Source: Thiosocius teredinicola (GTDB lineage Bacteria; Pseudomonadota; Gammaproteobacteria; Chromatiales; Chromatiaceae). From it: 64,000 bases of DNA. A program made the position numbers and the translations under genes. The notes beneath the pieces are model-generated. The model was given only the letters and a program-made list of their open reading frames with translations, did not search any database and was not told where the DNA came from. Location of the stretch: positions 1,101,001 to 1,165,000 of the forward strand of contig NZ_CP019936.1 of NCBI RefSeq assembly GCF_002009425.1, given 5' to 3'. Positions 1 to 7,918 of this stretch are shown one piece after another. The first letter of the stretch is position 1. Each line of letters opens with the position of its first letter.

Positions 1-883
1 TGTAACCATCCTTGATGAGGTTATGCCGGTTGAAGTGATCCTCGGCGACGACGGACGTGCCACCGGTCTGAAGATTGCACAGTGCCAGATGGTCGACGGT
101 CGCCCGACGCCGGTTGAAGGTACCGAACAGGTGCTGGAAGCTGACCTCATCGTGTCGGCGATCGGCCAGGGTGGCGACCTTGGCGGTCTCGAGGTTCTCG
201 ACAATGGTCGTGGCCTGATCAACGCGGATAGCTTCTACCAGGTCCCGGACCGTGAGAAGCACTTCGTCGCTGGCGACATCATTCGTCCGCACCTGCTGAC
301 CACGGCGATCGGCCAGGCATCGGTTGCCTCGGATTCGATCGACGAATACCTGCAGCACAAAGAGCACAAGAAGCGTCCGAAGGTTGATGTCCATCACTTC
401 GACCTCGACAAGAAGCTGGAAGAGGCCGGATTGGCCCCCGACCACTTCGACGCGATTGAGCGCGGCGACATGCGCGGTACTTCGAGTGGCAACTGGGCAG
501 TGCACAACTACGAGGATCGCTCGTTTGCAGAAGTCATTCCGCACGATGAGCTGTTCTTGGGTCACTTCGCCTACACGCCACGCATCGCGCGTAAAGAAGA
601 AGTGCCGTCGGCTGACGATGTGCTGGGCCACTTCCACGAGCGCCTGATCGGCCTCGACGAAACGCAGGCCGCGGAAGAAGCCAAGCGCTGCATGAGCTGC
701 GGTATGTGCTTCGAGTGTGACAACTGCGTGATCTTCTGTCCGCAGGATGCCGTATACCGCGTCAACAAGAAGGAAGCGACCACAGGTCGTTACGTCGCGA
801 CCGACTACGCGCGTTGCATCGGCTGCCACATCTGTTCGGATGTCTGCCCGACCGGCTACATCAAAATGGGTCTTGGCGAGTAA
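1..883 (+). CDS. dsrL: DsrL, NAD(P)H oxidoreductase of the Dsr system (3' part)
   Basis: C-terminal part of an iron-sulfur flavoprotein; the reading frame is open at the left window edge, so the ATG at 23 is internal. The visible part ends the pyridine-nucleotide/FAD oxidoreductase fold (GD-II motif, then TTAIGQASVAS) and finishes with a ferredoxin domain. Counted from that ATG, Cys223/226/229/232/235/239 and Cys265/268/271/275 would bind two 4Fe-4S clusters. In Allochromatium, DsrL is a cytoplasmic NAD(P)H oxidoreductase that works with DsrAB. dsrJ begins about 20 bases downstream, as in known dsr operons. The family call is firm from the sequence and from the J-O-P-N-R-S genes that follow; direction of electron flow is not visible here. 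Confidence 0.93.
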   Translation, partial: VTILDEVMPVEVILGDDGRATGLKIAQCQMVDGRPTPVEGTEQVLEADLIVSAIGQGGDLGGLEVLDNGRGLINADSFYQVPDREKHFVAGDIIRPHLLTTAIGQASVASDSIDEYLQHKEHKKRPKVDVHHFDLDKKLEEAGLAPDHFDAIERGDMRGTSSGNWAVHNYEDRSFAEVIPHDELFLGHFAYTPRIARKEEVPSADDVLGHFHERLIGLDETQAAEEAKRCMSCGMCFECDNCVIFCPQDAVYRVNKKEATTGRYVATDYARCIGCHICSDVCPTGYIKMGLGE

Positions 884-904
884 ACCAAACCAGCAGGGGC
901 CGCA

Positions 905-1297
905 GTGGCTATGAAAGGTAAGTTTGGCTTGGGTCTGGTCATGGCATTGTGCCTGACCCTGTTCGCAGGGTTCGGCGCTCCGCATGCCGGTGAAGGTATC
1001 GAAGGCAGCTCTAAAGCGGCCAAACTGGATGCCTGTGTTGAGCCCACCGACTATATGCGTCGCAATCATTTCGAGTTGATCAAGCATCAACGCGATATCA
1101 CGGTGCATGAGGGTGTGCGTGCCACGGATTACAGCCTGGCCGGTTGTGTCGACTGCCATGTGCGCAAAGATGCACAAGGTCAGCACGTCCCGGTCAACGC
1201 GCCCGGTGAGTTCTGTTCGGGGTGTCATCAATACACCGGTGCCACGCTGGACTGCTTTACCTGTCATGCCACCAAGCCTACGGGGAATGGACAATGA
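905..1297 (+). CDS. dsrJ: DsrJ, triheme periplasmic cytochrome c
   Basis: 130-residue exported cytochrome of the membrane-bound DsrMKJOP electron-transfer complex. A hydrophobic N-terminal segment (about residues 8-28) is the export signal or anchor. Three CXXCH haem sites lie at 81-85 (CVDCH), 104-108 (CSGCH) and 117-121 (CFTCH). Cys44 sits where studied DsrJ proteins carry the unusual Cys axial haem ligand. The GTG at 905 is preferred because AGGGG lies a few bases upstream; ATG 911 is the alternative. The stop overlaps the dsrO start (ATGA), implying translational coupling. Confidence 0.93.
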   Translation: MAMKGKFGLGLVMALCLTLFAGFGAPHAGEGIEGSSKAAKLDACVEPTDYMRRNHFELIKHQRDITVHEGVRATDYSLAGCVDCHVRKDAQGQHVPVNAPGEFCSGCHQYTGATLDCFTCHATKPTGNGQ

Positions 1298-2067
1298 GTC
1301 AGCAGACTGACCATTTGGCCGACAAGGCGCGCCGTCAATTTCTGACCAAGGCAACCGGCGTCGCTGCGGCGACCGTGGTTGCGCCCGGCGTATTTCTGCA
1401 CTCGGTCGGCAATGCCGCACCGCGTGAAGAGCCGGTAAACGATAGTGTTCGATGGGGCATGTTGATCGACACCAGCAAGTGTGCAGACGGTTGCAATGAC
1501 TGTGTTGCCGCATGCGACAAAGAAAATGGTCTCGATCAGCTGATCAAGCCGGAGGGGGCTAGTGAAGAGCAGTGGGATATGCAGCGTCCGCGCTGGATCC
1601 GCTCGGTCAAACTGAAAAATAATCTGACCGGCCGAGTCACTACACTGCCGATGATGTGTCAGCACTGCGAACATCCGCCGTGCGTGGATGTCTGTCCGAC
1701 GGGCGCTTCGTTCCGTCGGGCAGACGGCATCGTCATGGTTGACCGTCATACTTGTATCGGATGCCGCTATTGCATGATGGCCTGTCCGTACAACGCGCGT
1801 TCTTTTATCCACGAGAACGTGCAACTCAAGCCGACGGCGACGCCGCGCGGCAAAGGTTGTGTCGAGAGCTGCAATCTGTGCGTCCATCGCCTGGACAACG
1901 GGCTCAACACAACGGCTTGCCAAGAAGCTTGTGACAAGGGCGCCATCGTATTCGGTGATCTCAGGGATCCTGAAAGTGCTGTTTCGCAGGCGTTGGCCAA
2001 GTACCCGGCAGTGCAGATTCGCGCTGACCTGAAGCTGAACACTGGCGTTCGTTATACCGACGTCTGA
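1294..2067 (+). CDS. dsrO: DsrO, Tat-exported ferredoxin-like iron-sulfur protein
   Basis: 257-residue periplasmic electron carrier of the DsrMKJOP complex. The N-terminus has a twin-arginine signal (R13-R14-Q-F-L) followed by an Ala/Val-rich hydrophobic stretch. Cys-rich motifs suited to several 4Fe-4S clusters follow in order: CADGCNDCVAAC, CQHCEHPPCVDVC, CIGCRYCMMAC, and a looser CVESCNLC with later cysteines. I chose ATG 1294 because it overlaps the dsrJ stop by four bases and puts the Tat motif at the N-terminus; a longer in-frame extension from 1222 would lie inside dsrJ. It probably passes electrons between DsrJ and DsrP. Confidence 0.93.
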   Translation: MSQQTDHLADKARRQFLTKATGVAAATVVAPGVFLHSVGNAAPREEPVNDSVRWGMLIDTSKCADGCNDCVAACDKENGLDQLIKPEGASEEQWDMQRPRWIRSVKLKNNLTGRVTTLPMMCQHCEHPPCVDVCPTGASFRRADGIVMVDRHTCIGCRYCMMACPYNARSFIHENVQLKPTATPRGKGCVESCNLCVHRLDNGLNTTACQEACDKGAIVFGDLRDPESAVSQALAKYPAVQIRADLKLNTGVRYTDV

Positions 2068-2092
2068 TCGTTTTCCGGAGAGTTATTCGGCA

Positions 2093-3313
2093 ATGAAGAA
2101 GATTCACTACCGCGAATGGGGCATCGACAGTCCGCGTTACTGGGGACTGCTGGCGGTATTGGCGGCGATCGTGGCGATCGGCGGTTTTGCGACCTTGTTC
2201 ATGGAGCACGAAGGTCACTGGGTAACCGGCATGACCAACCAGATCGTCTGGGGCACGCCGCACGTGTTCGCGATCTTTCTGATTGTCGCTGCATCCGGTG
2301 CATTGAACGTTGCGTCGATCGGCTCCGTGTTCGGACAGAAGATGTACAAACCGTTGGCGCGGTTGTCGGGGCTGATGGCGATCACCTTGCTGGTGGGTGG
2401 GCTGATCGTGCTCGTGCTCGATCTTGGCCAGCCGAGCCGTCTGATCGTGGCAATGACGACTTACAACTTCAAATCGATCTTCGCCTGGAACATCTATCTG
2501 TATGTCGGTTTTATCGCAATTGTCGCGGTGTACCTGTTTACAATGATGGAACGTAAGGCCAACGATTACAGTAAAGGCGTGGGTGTGCTGGCTTTCGTCT
2601 GGCGTCTTGCGTTGACCACTGGTACGGGTTCTATCTTTGGCTTCCTCGTCGCCCGTCAGGGTTACGATGCCGCGATCATGGCGCCGATGTTCATCATCAT
2701 GTCGTTCGCCTACGGCCTGGCGCTGTACCTGCTGGTGCTGATGTTCACGTTCAATACGGATTCGCGCCCGCTTGGCGACAAGCTGATCCGTCGCCTGAAA
2801 AACCTGCTCGGTGTGTTCGTTGCAGCGATCTTCTATTTCACCGTGGTTTACCACCTGACCAATCTCTACGGCACCGAAAACCACGCCTACGAGGCATTCA
2901 TCCTGCGCGACGGTGGTGTGTATACCTGGACGTTCTGGATCGGTTGGGTGTTGCTCGGCATGATCGCTCCGATGGGTATCCTGTTCCATCCGGCACTCGG
3001 AATGCAGCGCGGTGCGATCACGATTGCGGCGCTGTTGGTGGTCCTCGGTGGTCTGTCGGCGATCTACGTCATTGTTATCGGTGGTCAGGCATTCCCGATG
3101 AGCATGTTCCCCGGCTACACGGTTGTCGAATCGGGCTACTACGACGGCGTCAACGGCATGGCCCGGCATTACTCACCGTCGCTGCCGGAGTTCCTGCTTG
3201 GGCTGGGTGGGTTTGCCTTGGCTTTGCTGGTGACTTTTATCGGCGTGCGCATCATGCAGTTCCTGCCGTCGTCCCTGTCGGACGATGTTACCGACCCGCA
3301 CCATGCAAGCTGA
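2093..3313 (+). CDS. dsrP: DsrP, NrfD-type integral membrane subunit
   Basis: 406-residue polytopic membrane protein with about ten hydrophobic segments, matching the NrfD/DsrP/PsrC family. It is the likely quinone-interacting membrane partner of DsrO and DsrJ in the DsrMKJOP complex. The first helix begins about residue 17 (YWGLLAVLAAIVAIGGF). GGAGAG about 12 bases upstream of ATG 2093 serves as the ribosome binding site. The gene follows dsrO by 25 bases and is separated from dsrN by a hairpin that may reduce read-through. Confidence 0.93.
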   Translation: MKKIHYREWGIDSPRYWGLLAVLAAIVAIGGFATLFMEHEGHWVTGMTNQIVWGTPHVFAIFLIVAASGALNVASIGSVFGQKMYKPLARLSGLMAITLLVGGLIVLVLDLGQPSRLIVAMTTYNFKSIFAWNIYLYVGFIAIVAVYLFTMMERKANDYSKGVGVLAFVWRLALTTGTGSIFGFLVARQGYDAAIMAPMFIIMSFAYGLALYLLVLMFTFNTDSRPLGDKLIRRLKNLLGVFVAAIFYFTVVYHLTNLYGTENHAYEAFILRDGGVYTWTFWIGWVLLGMIAPMGILFHPALGMQRGAITIAALLVVLGGLSAIYVIVIGGQAFPMSMFPGYTVVESGYYDGVNGMARHYSPSLPEFLLGLGGFALALLVTFIGVRIMQFLPSSLSDDVTDPHHAS

Positions 3314-3339
3314 TCGACTGAACTTCTAATGAATGGAGG

Positions 3340-3372
3340 CGGGGCGGCTGATACAGTCGCCCCGTTTTCGTT
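3340..3372 (+). terminator. Intrinsic-terminator-like hairpin between dsrP and dsrN
   Basis: A CGGGGCG arm (3340-3346) pairs with CGCCCCG (3358-3364); inside it CTG (3348-3350) pairs with CAG (3354-3356) around an ATA loop, with a G/T mismatch between. TTTT follows at once, then CGTTTG. This is the shape of a moderate rho-independent terminator or attenuator inside the dsr operon, so dsrNRS may be made at a lower level or from another promoter. Confidence 0.6.
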
Positions 3373-3384
3373 TGTGGGCCGCCC

Positions 3385-4764
3385 ATGAAGCACCTCTACC
3401 TCTCTGCAGCACACAAGTCGTCGGGCAAGACGACGCTCAGTATCGGTCTGTGCGCTGCACTGCGCGAAGCGGGTGACGTCGTCCAGCCTTTCAAGAAAGG
3501 GCCCGACTATATCGACCCCTTGTGGCTCGAGCAGGCGGCGGGGCGCGCTTGCTACAACCTCGATTTCTATACGATGGAGCGCGAAGAGATCAGCGAACTG
3601 TTCGCGGCCAAGATGCAGGGTGCCGATTTCGGGTTGATCGAAGGCAACAAAGGCCTCTATGACGGCCTGGCGCTGGACGGAAGCAATAGCAACGCCGCGT
3701 TGGCGGCACAACTGGATTCGCCGATTATCCTGGTGCTCGACAGCCAGGGCATGACACGTGGCATCGCGCCGTTGATTCTCGGCTACCAGGCGTTCGACCC
3801 GTCGATCCACATCGTCGGTGTGATCCTCAACAAAGTCGGTGGCAGCAGGCACGAGGCAAAGCTGCGCGCGGTGATTGAGCATTACACCGATGTCCGGGTG
3901 GTGGGAGCGGTGCAACGCAGCGATGAACTCGTCATCAACGAGCGTCATCTCGGTCTGGTGCCGAGCAACGAACTGCAAAGCAGTCAGGCGCACATTGGGC
4001 GGATGGCGCAGATCATTCGCGACCAGGTCGACCTCGATGCGGTGCGCGGCCTGGCGGGTGAGTCCGAACTCGCTATGCCATCGTCGCCGGCGGTCGATCA
4101 GCCGCCCGGCCGTGATCCGGTGCGGATCGCCTTTGCGAAAGACTCCGCGTTCGGTTTCTACTATGCGGGCGATCTGGATGCACTGCGTGCCGCAGGTGCC
4201 GAGCTGATTCCCTTCAGCCCGCTGTTGGACTCGCAATTACCCGACGCCGATGGCCTGTTTTTGGGTGGTGGATTCCCGGAAACCCACATGAACGCACTGC
4301 AGGAGAACGCCTCCATGCGCAACGCGGTCGCGGCGTTCATCGAACGCGACGGCCCCGTATACGCAGAATGTGGAGGGTTGATGTATCTGTGCGACCGCCT
4401 GACCTGGGACGGAAACACGCGTAAAATGGTCGGCGTGATTCCGGCATCGATCACGATGCACCCTAAGCCGCAAGGGCGCGGCTATGTCAGATTGCGCGAG
4501 ACGGGCGCCCACCCATGGCCGCTGTCTGTCGACGGGCGCGAAGCGATATCGGCGCATGAGTTTCATTATTCCGCGTTGGATCGCGTACCCGAAGGGATGC
4601 AGTTTGCGTACAAGGTCGAGCGTGGGTACGGGCTCGACGGCATACATGATGGGATCGTGTACCGGAATCTGTTGGCGAGTTATGCGCACCTTCGCGATAC
4701 CCGTTCGCACCCCTGGGCGGATCGCTTCGTCTCGTTCGTGCGCGAACGTCGGAACACCGCCTGA
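3385..4764 (+). CDS. dsrN: DsrN, siroheme amidase (cobyrinic acid a,c-diamide synthase family)
   Basis: 459-residue glutamine-dependent amidotransferase resembling CobB/CbiA. DsrN is known to amidate siroheme so that DsrAB carries siro(haem)amide. The N-terminal ATP-binding domain has a P-loop-like SSGKTT motif (about residues 12-17) and a KKGPDYIDP motif. The C-terminal class I glutaminase-like domain shows GGGFPE, the nucleophile Cys in YAECGGLMYLCD, and His in AHEFHYS. No cobalamin genes surround it and it sits between dsrP and dsrR, so DsrN is preferred over CbiA. The hairpin at 3340-3372 lies just upstream. Confidence 0.93.
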   Translation: MKHLYLSAAHKSSGKTTLSIGLCAALREAGDVVQPFKKGPDYIDPLWLEQAAGRACYNLDFYTMEREEISELFAAKMQGADFGLIEGNKGLYDGLALDGSNSNAALAAQLDSPIILVLDSQGMTRGIAPLILGYQAFDPSIHIVGVILNKVGGSRHEAKLRAVIEHYTDVRVVGAVQRSDELVINERHLGLVPSNELQSSQAHIGRMAQIIRDQVDLDAVRGLAGESELAMPSSPAVDQPPGRDPVRIAFAKDSAFGFYYAGDLDALRAAGAELIPFSPLLDSQLPDADGLFLGGGFPETHMNALQENASMRNAVAAFIERDGPVYAECGGLMYLCDRLTWDGNTRKMVGVIPASITMHPKPQGRGYVRLRETGAHPWPLSVDGREAISAHEFHYSALDRVPEGMQFAYKVERGYGLDGIHDGIVYRNLLASYAHLRDTRSHPWADRFVSFVRERRNTA

Positions 4765-4802
4765 ACGGCGCTGTATCCGACGCACAGGAGAGGTAATAAG
4801 AG

Positions 4803-5117
4803 ATGTTCAAGGTAACTCCACAGGCCGCCGAGCAGGTCAAATCAGCCGCAGAGCAGGGCGGTACTGCCGGTATGGCGTTGCGTTTGGCAGCCCAGCAGCG
4901 ACCCGATGGCAGCATCGACTACCGCATGGGATTCGATGAGGTTACCGAAGACGATATCCGATTCACCTCAGAGGGCGTACAGATCGTGATTGCGCCCGAA
5001 TATGTCCCCCTGCTCGACAGCGCCACGCTGGATTTCGTCGAACTCGAGCCGGGCGAATCGCAGTTCATATTTCTCAACCCGCAAGACCCCACCTACGTTC
5101 CGCCTGAACGGGGCTGA
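4803..5117 (+). CDS. dsrR: DsrR, cysteine-free IscA-like protein
   Basis: 104-residue protein with the A-type iron-sulfur carrier (IscA/HesB) fold pattern, e.g. MFKVTPQAAEQV at the start. It contains no cysteine, so it lacks the Cys residues that IscA uses to bind Fe-S. This is characteristic of DsrR, which in Allochromatium has been linked to post-transcriptional control or maturation of Dsr components. It lies 38 bases after dsrN with GGAGAGG about 10 bases before its ATG. The gene order N-R-S supports the assignment. Confidence 0.9.
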   Translation: MFKVTPQAAEQVKSAAEQGGTAGMALRLAAQQRPDGSIDYRMGFDEVTEDDIRFTSEGVQIVIAPEYVPLLDSATLDFVELEPGESQFIFLNPQDPTYVPPERG

Positions 5118-5149
5118 ACACAGCGCCGTCGTCGCACGGCTTCGTGATC

Positions 5150-6271
5150 ATGGAACTCTCGTCTCAAGACACGCTGCGTTTGAACGTGTTGCTGGCCAAT
5201 GCGCCGCAAGCGATACGCATCAACGAATCCACGATGACGGTGTATGGGCTGTCGGAGAAGGGTGAGGCGCAGATCCAACTGAACCCGACAGGACGCGAGG
5301 AACAGTACCTGAAGCGGGTGAAGGAACTGTTGTCCGGACACGTGCTGGGTTCCCCCGGCGGCTATCCCGTGTATCTGCAGCGTTGGACCCGCATGGGCCA
5401 GATGCGCGACGACAGTCTCGAGCAACTGCTGCTGCTCGGCGAGCCGGAAGCGGTGGTCGCCGCCGTGTGTGCGCCCGGTCTCACCGACGAACTGGCGCGC
5501 CGTGCCTGGTGGGCGATGGAAGACGCGAGCAATGCGCGCCATATGTTGCGCAAGCAGGCGGTGGTCGACGGTGGCATGGGACCGGTGCTGGCGGCGTATC
5601 TGGTCGAGCACCTGCCGTTTGAGACAGAGGCCGAACAGCAGATCGAGACGGTCTTCCTGGTATTGCAGCCGGGACTGCTCGATCACGAGCAGATCGATGG
5701 CCTGTGGCGCAAGGCGCAGCGCAAACCCGCCTATTACGTTGGCTTCCTCGCTGCGCGCCCGCGCATCCTGCCGTTGGAAACCCGGGCGCATCCGCTGCAC
5801 GCCCAGGTGACCGACCGGCTGGCGCAACTGGCCGCATCGGGCAACTCGGTTGCAGCACTCCTGGATTTTGTTTTGTCGGCCGCCGGGCAGGCGTTTGTCG
5901 AGACGGTCTTCAAGATCTTCGACAAGCCCTCCAACCAGGACGTGGTGAATCTCACCCTGGACACGATCGCGGTCAATTTCGCCGGCGCCAGACCGGAAGG
6001 TCGCATCGACGCTACGCTCGAACAACTGCAGGCAGAAGCCACAGGCTGGGTCGAGGCCGATCCGGCTGCCGGCGCGCTGTTGCAGGTGCCGGAGGTCGAT
6101 GCGGAGGTGGTGTGCGCGCTGCGGATATTGTCAGGTTTGAGCTACGGCGTGGTGCGCCCGGTGTTCGGCGACAGCACGGCGATCGGCAGCCTGATGCGGC
6201 GCAAAATCCAACCGGTTATCGCCCCGCTACTCGAAGAATTTGGCAGATTACGGGCCAAAAATACCCCCTAA
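5150..6271 (+). CDS. dsrS: DsrS, soluble Dsr-operon protein of unknown mechanism
   Basis: About 373 residues, last gene of the dsr cluster by comparison with Allochromatium order. There is no signal peptide, membrane segment or recognisable cofactor motif; the sequence is mostly helical with many Leu and Ala. The start could be ATG 5150 (MELSSQDTLRLN) or GTG 5144 two codons earlier; neither has a strong ribosome binding site, consistent with coupling to dsrR 30 bases upstream. DsrS has been implicated in regulation of dsr expression in purple sulfur bacteria, but its biochemistry is not established. The assignment rests on position and size as well as general similarity. Confidence 0.82.
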   Translation: MELSSQDTLRLNVLLANAPQAIRINESTMTVYGLSEKGEAQIQLNPTGREEQYLKRVKELLSGHVLGSPGGYPVYLQRWTRMGQMRDDSLEQLLLLGEPEAVVAAVCAPGLTDELARRAWWAMEDASNARHMLRKQAVVDGGMGPVLAAYLVEHLPFETEAEQQIETVFLVLQPGLLDHEQIDGLWRKAQRKPAYYVGFLAARPRILPLETRAHPLHAQVTDRLAQLAASGNSVAALLDFVLSAAGQAFVETVFKIFDKPSNQDVVNLTLDTIAVNFAGARPEGRIDATLEQLQAEATGWVEADPAAGALLQVPEVDAEVVCALRILSGLSYGVVRPVFGDSTAIGSLMRRKIQPVIAPLLEEFGRLRAKNTP

Positions 6272-6376
6272 TCGATTGAATACTGACCACAAAATAACTT
6301 AGCTTTTTACTCTGGTTTGAAGCGGCTATACTTCTTTCGAGATATCCCATTTGGGGGGTATTCAATCCGGAGGAGC
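6258..6376 (+). promoter_or_regulatory. Promoter flanked by inverted repeats upstream of the HTH/coiled-coil gene
   Basis: A TATACT -10 box at 6327-6332 has a weak -35 (TTTTTA, 6304-6309) 17 bases upstream. Two perfect 10-base arms flank it: GATTGAATAC at 6274-6283 and GTATTCAATC at 6358-6367. The same arms also contain AATACCCCC (6260-6268) and GGGGGTATT (6354-6362), a second inverted pair. The right arm lies between the predicted transcription start and the ribosome binding site GGAGGAG (6369-6375). This is the geometry of a looped or autoregulatory operator, by inference only. Confidence 0.5.
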
Positions 6377-6377
6377 T

Positions 6378-6821
6378 ATGGATCGTTTGTTGAGTCTCTC
6401 GCAAGCCGCACGCATGGTCGGTGTACCGCGGCGGTTGTTGCAGCAACACATCCAAGAGGGGCGCATCAATGCGTTCGAGGGCCACATCCGCATGTCCGAG
6501 CTGCATAAGGCCTATCCGGATGCGGACTCGGACCGGTCGGGGATGGTGGAGAAGGTCAAACGCATCCAGGAGGCGGCCGTTTTCAAGGCGACCCGGGACG
6601 GCGGGCGGGCCAATGTCGACCACCTGGCCAGCGAACTGCAGCGGGCACGGGTGGAGATCGCCCGGCTTCAGGACGAGGTGGACAGCTACCGCCAGTTTGC
6701 CGCCGAGGCCGAAGAGCGTTTGCTGAGCCTGCAGGAACAGTGCGACGCACGCCAACAGATGATGCTCGGAACCTTGGTCGGTTGGTTCATGAACCAGACC
6801 AAGCAACGCGAAAAGCACTGA
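6378..6821 (+). CDS. Small HTH plus coiled-coil protein, function unknown
   Basis: 147-residue protein. Residues 1-45 (MDRLLSLSQAARMVGVPRR and onwards) read as a MerR/excisionase-like winged helix, where a helix-turn-helix is followed by an EGRINAFEGHIRMSEL strand region. Residues about 70-125 form a charged heptad-like coiled coil (LASELQRARVEIARLQDEVD). ATG 6378 is chosen because GGAGGAG precedes it with ideal spacing; the frame extends upstream to 6351 without support. It has its own promoter downstream of dsrS and is followed after 65 bases by a ferredoxin-reductase-like gene. It could be an autoregulator or a structural/partner protein; I do not recognise a named family. Confidence 0.8.
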   Translation: MDRLLSLSQAARMVGVPRRLLQQHIQEGRINAFEGHIRMSELHKAYPDADSDRSGMVEKVKRIQEAAVFKATRDGGRANVDHLASELQRARVEIARLQDEVDSYRQFAAEAEERLLSLQEQCDARQQMMLGTLVGWFMNQTKQREKH

Positions 6822-6886
6822 TATTCCGCGTTGCCTGACCGTTCGCGCTTGGCGTCGCGCCGTGCCGGCGCTACAGTCGTGCACGC

Positions 6887-7882
6887 ATGTCCAGCAGAAT
6901 CCTCGTCAGACCCTCGGGCCACGCTTTCGAGGCCGAACCCAGCGAAACGCTTCTTCAGGCAGGCCTGCGTGCCGGCCTGAACCTCGACCACAGTTGCGCC
7001 AACGGTAGCTGTGGCGAATGTAAGGCGCGCCTGATCGAAGGCCGGATCGAGCCCGCCTGCCACCATGATTTCCGCCTGACCGAAGCCGAAAAGCAGGCCG
7101 GCGTTTTCCTGTTGTGCAGCAACCGCGCCGACGGCGATGTCGAGATCGAGGCGCACGAGGCGGGAACGGCGGCAGAGATCGCCGAACAGCACGTCAGAGC
7201 CAAGGTCAGCAAGGTGGAACAGTTGCAGGACGACGTCGTGCAACTGACGGTGCGAGCGCCGCGCAGTGGCGGCATGAGTTTTCTCGCGGGGCAGGGCGTC
7301 TTGCTGCGTTTCGATGGCATGAAACCGCAACTGCTGTCGATCGCCAGTTGCCCCTGCGATGCGATCCAGCTTCGGTTTCATCTGCGCCGGCACGCCGGTG
7401 ATGCCTTCAGCGATTTCGTATTCAACCGGCTGCGTAAGGGGCGCGAGGTGATTCTGCAGGGCCCGGTCGGGGGCTTCACCTTGGATGAAGACTCGACGCG
7501 GCCGATGGTGATGGTGGCTTGGGAGTCCGGATTTGCGCCGATCAGCAGCCTGGTCGACCACGCGATACAGAAAGACGAGAACCGCTCGATCGATCTGTAC
7601 TGGCTATCGTCGATACCGCGCGGCCACTACCTTTCAAACTATTGTCGCGCGTGGCGTGATGCCCTCGATGACTTTCGCTATCACTCGATTGACCTCGAAC
7701 CGGCCGGCGACGACCGGATGGAGCACGTAGTGCAGCGTCTCGTGCGGCAACACGCACAGGGCGCATCACACGATTTCTATCTGGCAATGCCGGGTGCTAG
7801 CCTGCGCAACATTCATGCTGCACTGACTGAGGCCGGGGTGCCGGGCGCGCAAATTCACTGTCAGGCGCAGGAAAAGCCCTGA
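6887..7882 (+). CDS. 2Fe-2S ferredoxin / ferredoxin-reductase-like protein
   Basis: 331 residues. The N-terminal plant-type ferredoxin domain has the canonical 2Fe-2S spacing Cys37, Cys42, Cys45 and Cys77. A ferredoxin-NADP reductase-like region follows, similar to CDP-6-deoxy-hexulose dehydrase reductases and oxygenase reductases. The flavin motif normally read RxYS is here LLSIAS, with no Arg or Tyr, and the nucleotide-binding GGTG before FAPI is replaced by AWESG. So it may not bind FAD or NAD(P)H normally. It lies just after the HTH/coiled-coil gene, downstream of the dsr cluster; a role in electron transfer to a sulfur enzyme is a guess. Confidence 0.82.
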   Translation: MSSRILVRPSGHAFEAEPSETLLQAGLRAGLNLDHSCANGSCGECKARLIEGRIEPACHHDFRLTEAEKQAGVFLLCSNRADGDVEIEAHEAGTAAEIAEQHVRAKVSKVEQLQDDVVQLTVRAPRSGGMSFLAGQGVLLRFDGMKPQLLSIASCPCDAIQLRFHLRRHAGDAFSDFVFNRLRKGREVILQGPVGGFTLDEDSTRPMVMVAWESGFAPISSLVDHAIQKDENRSIDLYWLSSIPRGHYLSNYCRAWRDALDDFRYHSIDLEPAGDDRMEHVVQRLVRQHAQGASHDFYLAMPGASLRNIHAALTEAGVPGAQIHCQAQEKP

Positions 7883-7918
7883 TCTCAACATCGAATGCGG
7901 TGGCGGTGCCGGCGATCC

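Noticed and set aside
1264..1923. Long open frame on the minus strand inside dsrO
   Set aside because: It is antisense to a clear iron-sulfur protein and has no recognisable domain. The same holds for the long antisense frames over dsrP, napA, pepN, cysG and purL.
1961..3169. 400-codon open frame on the minus strand opposite dsrP
   Set aside because: Its protein is very rich in His, Arg and Gln, the typical antisense shadow of a hydrophobic membrane protein. No start signals were found.
6274..6367. Inverted repeats as ends of an insertion element
   Set aside because: The enclosed DNA is about 75 bases with a promoter and no transposase, and no target duplication is visible at either side. 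A regulatory role is more likely.
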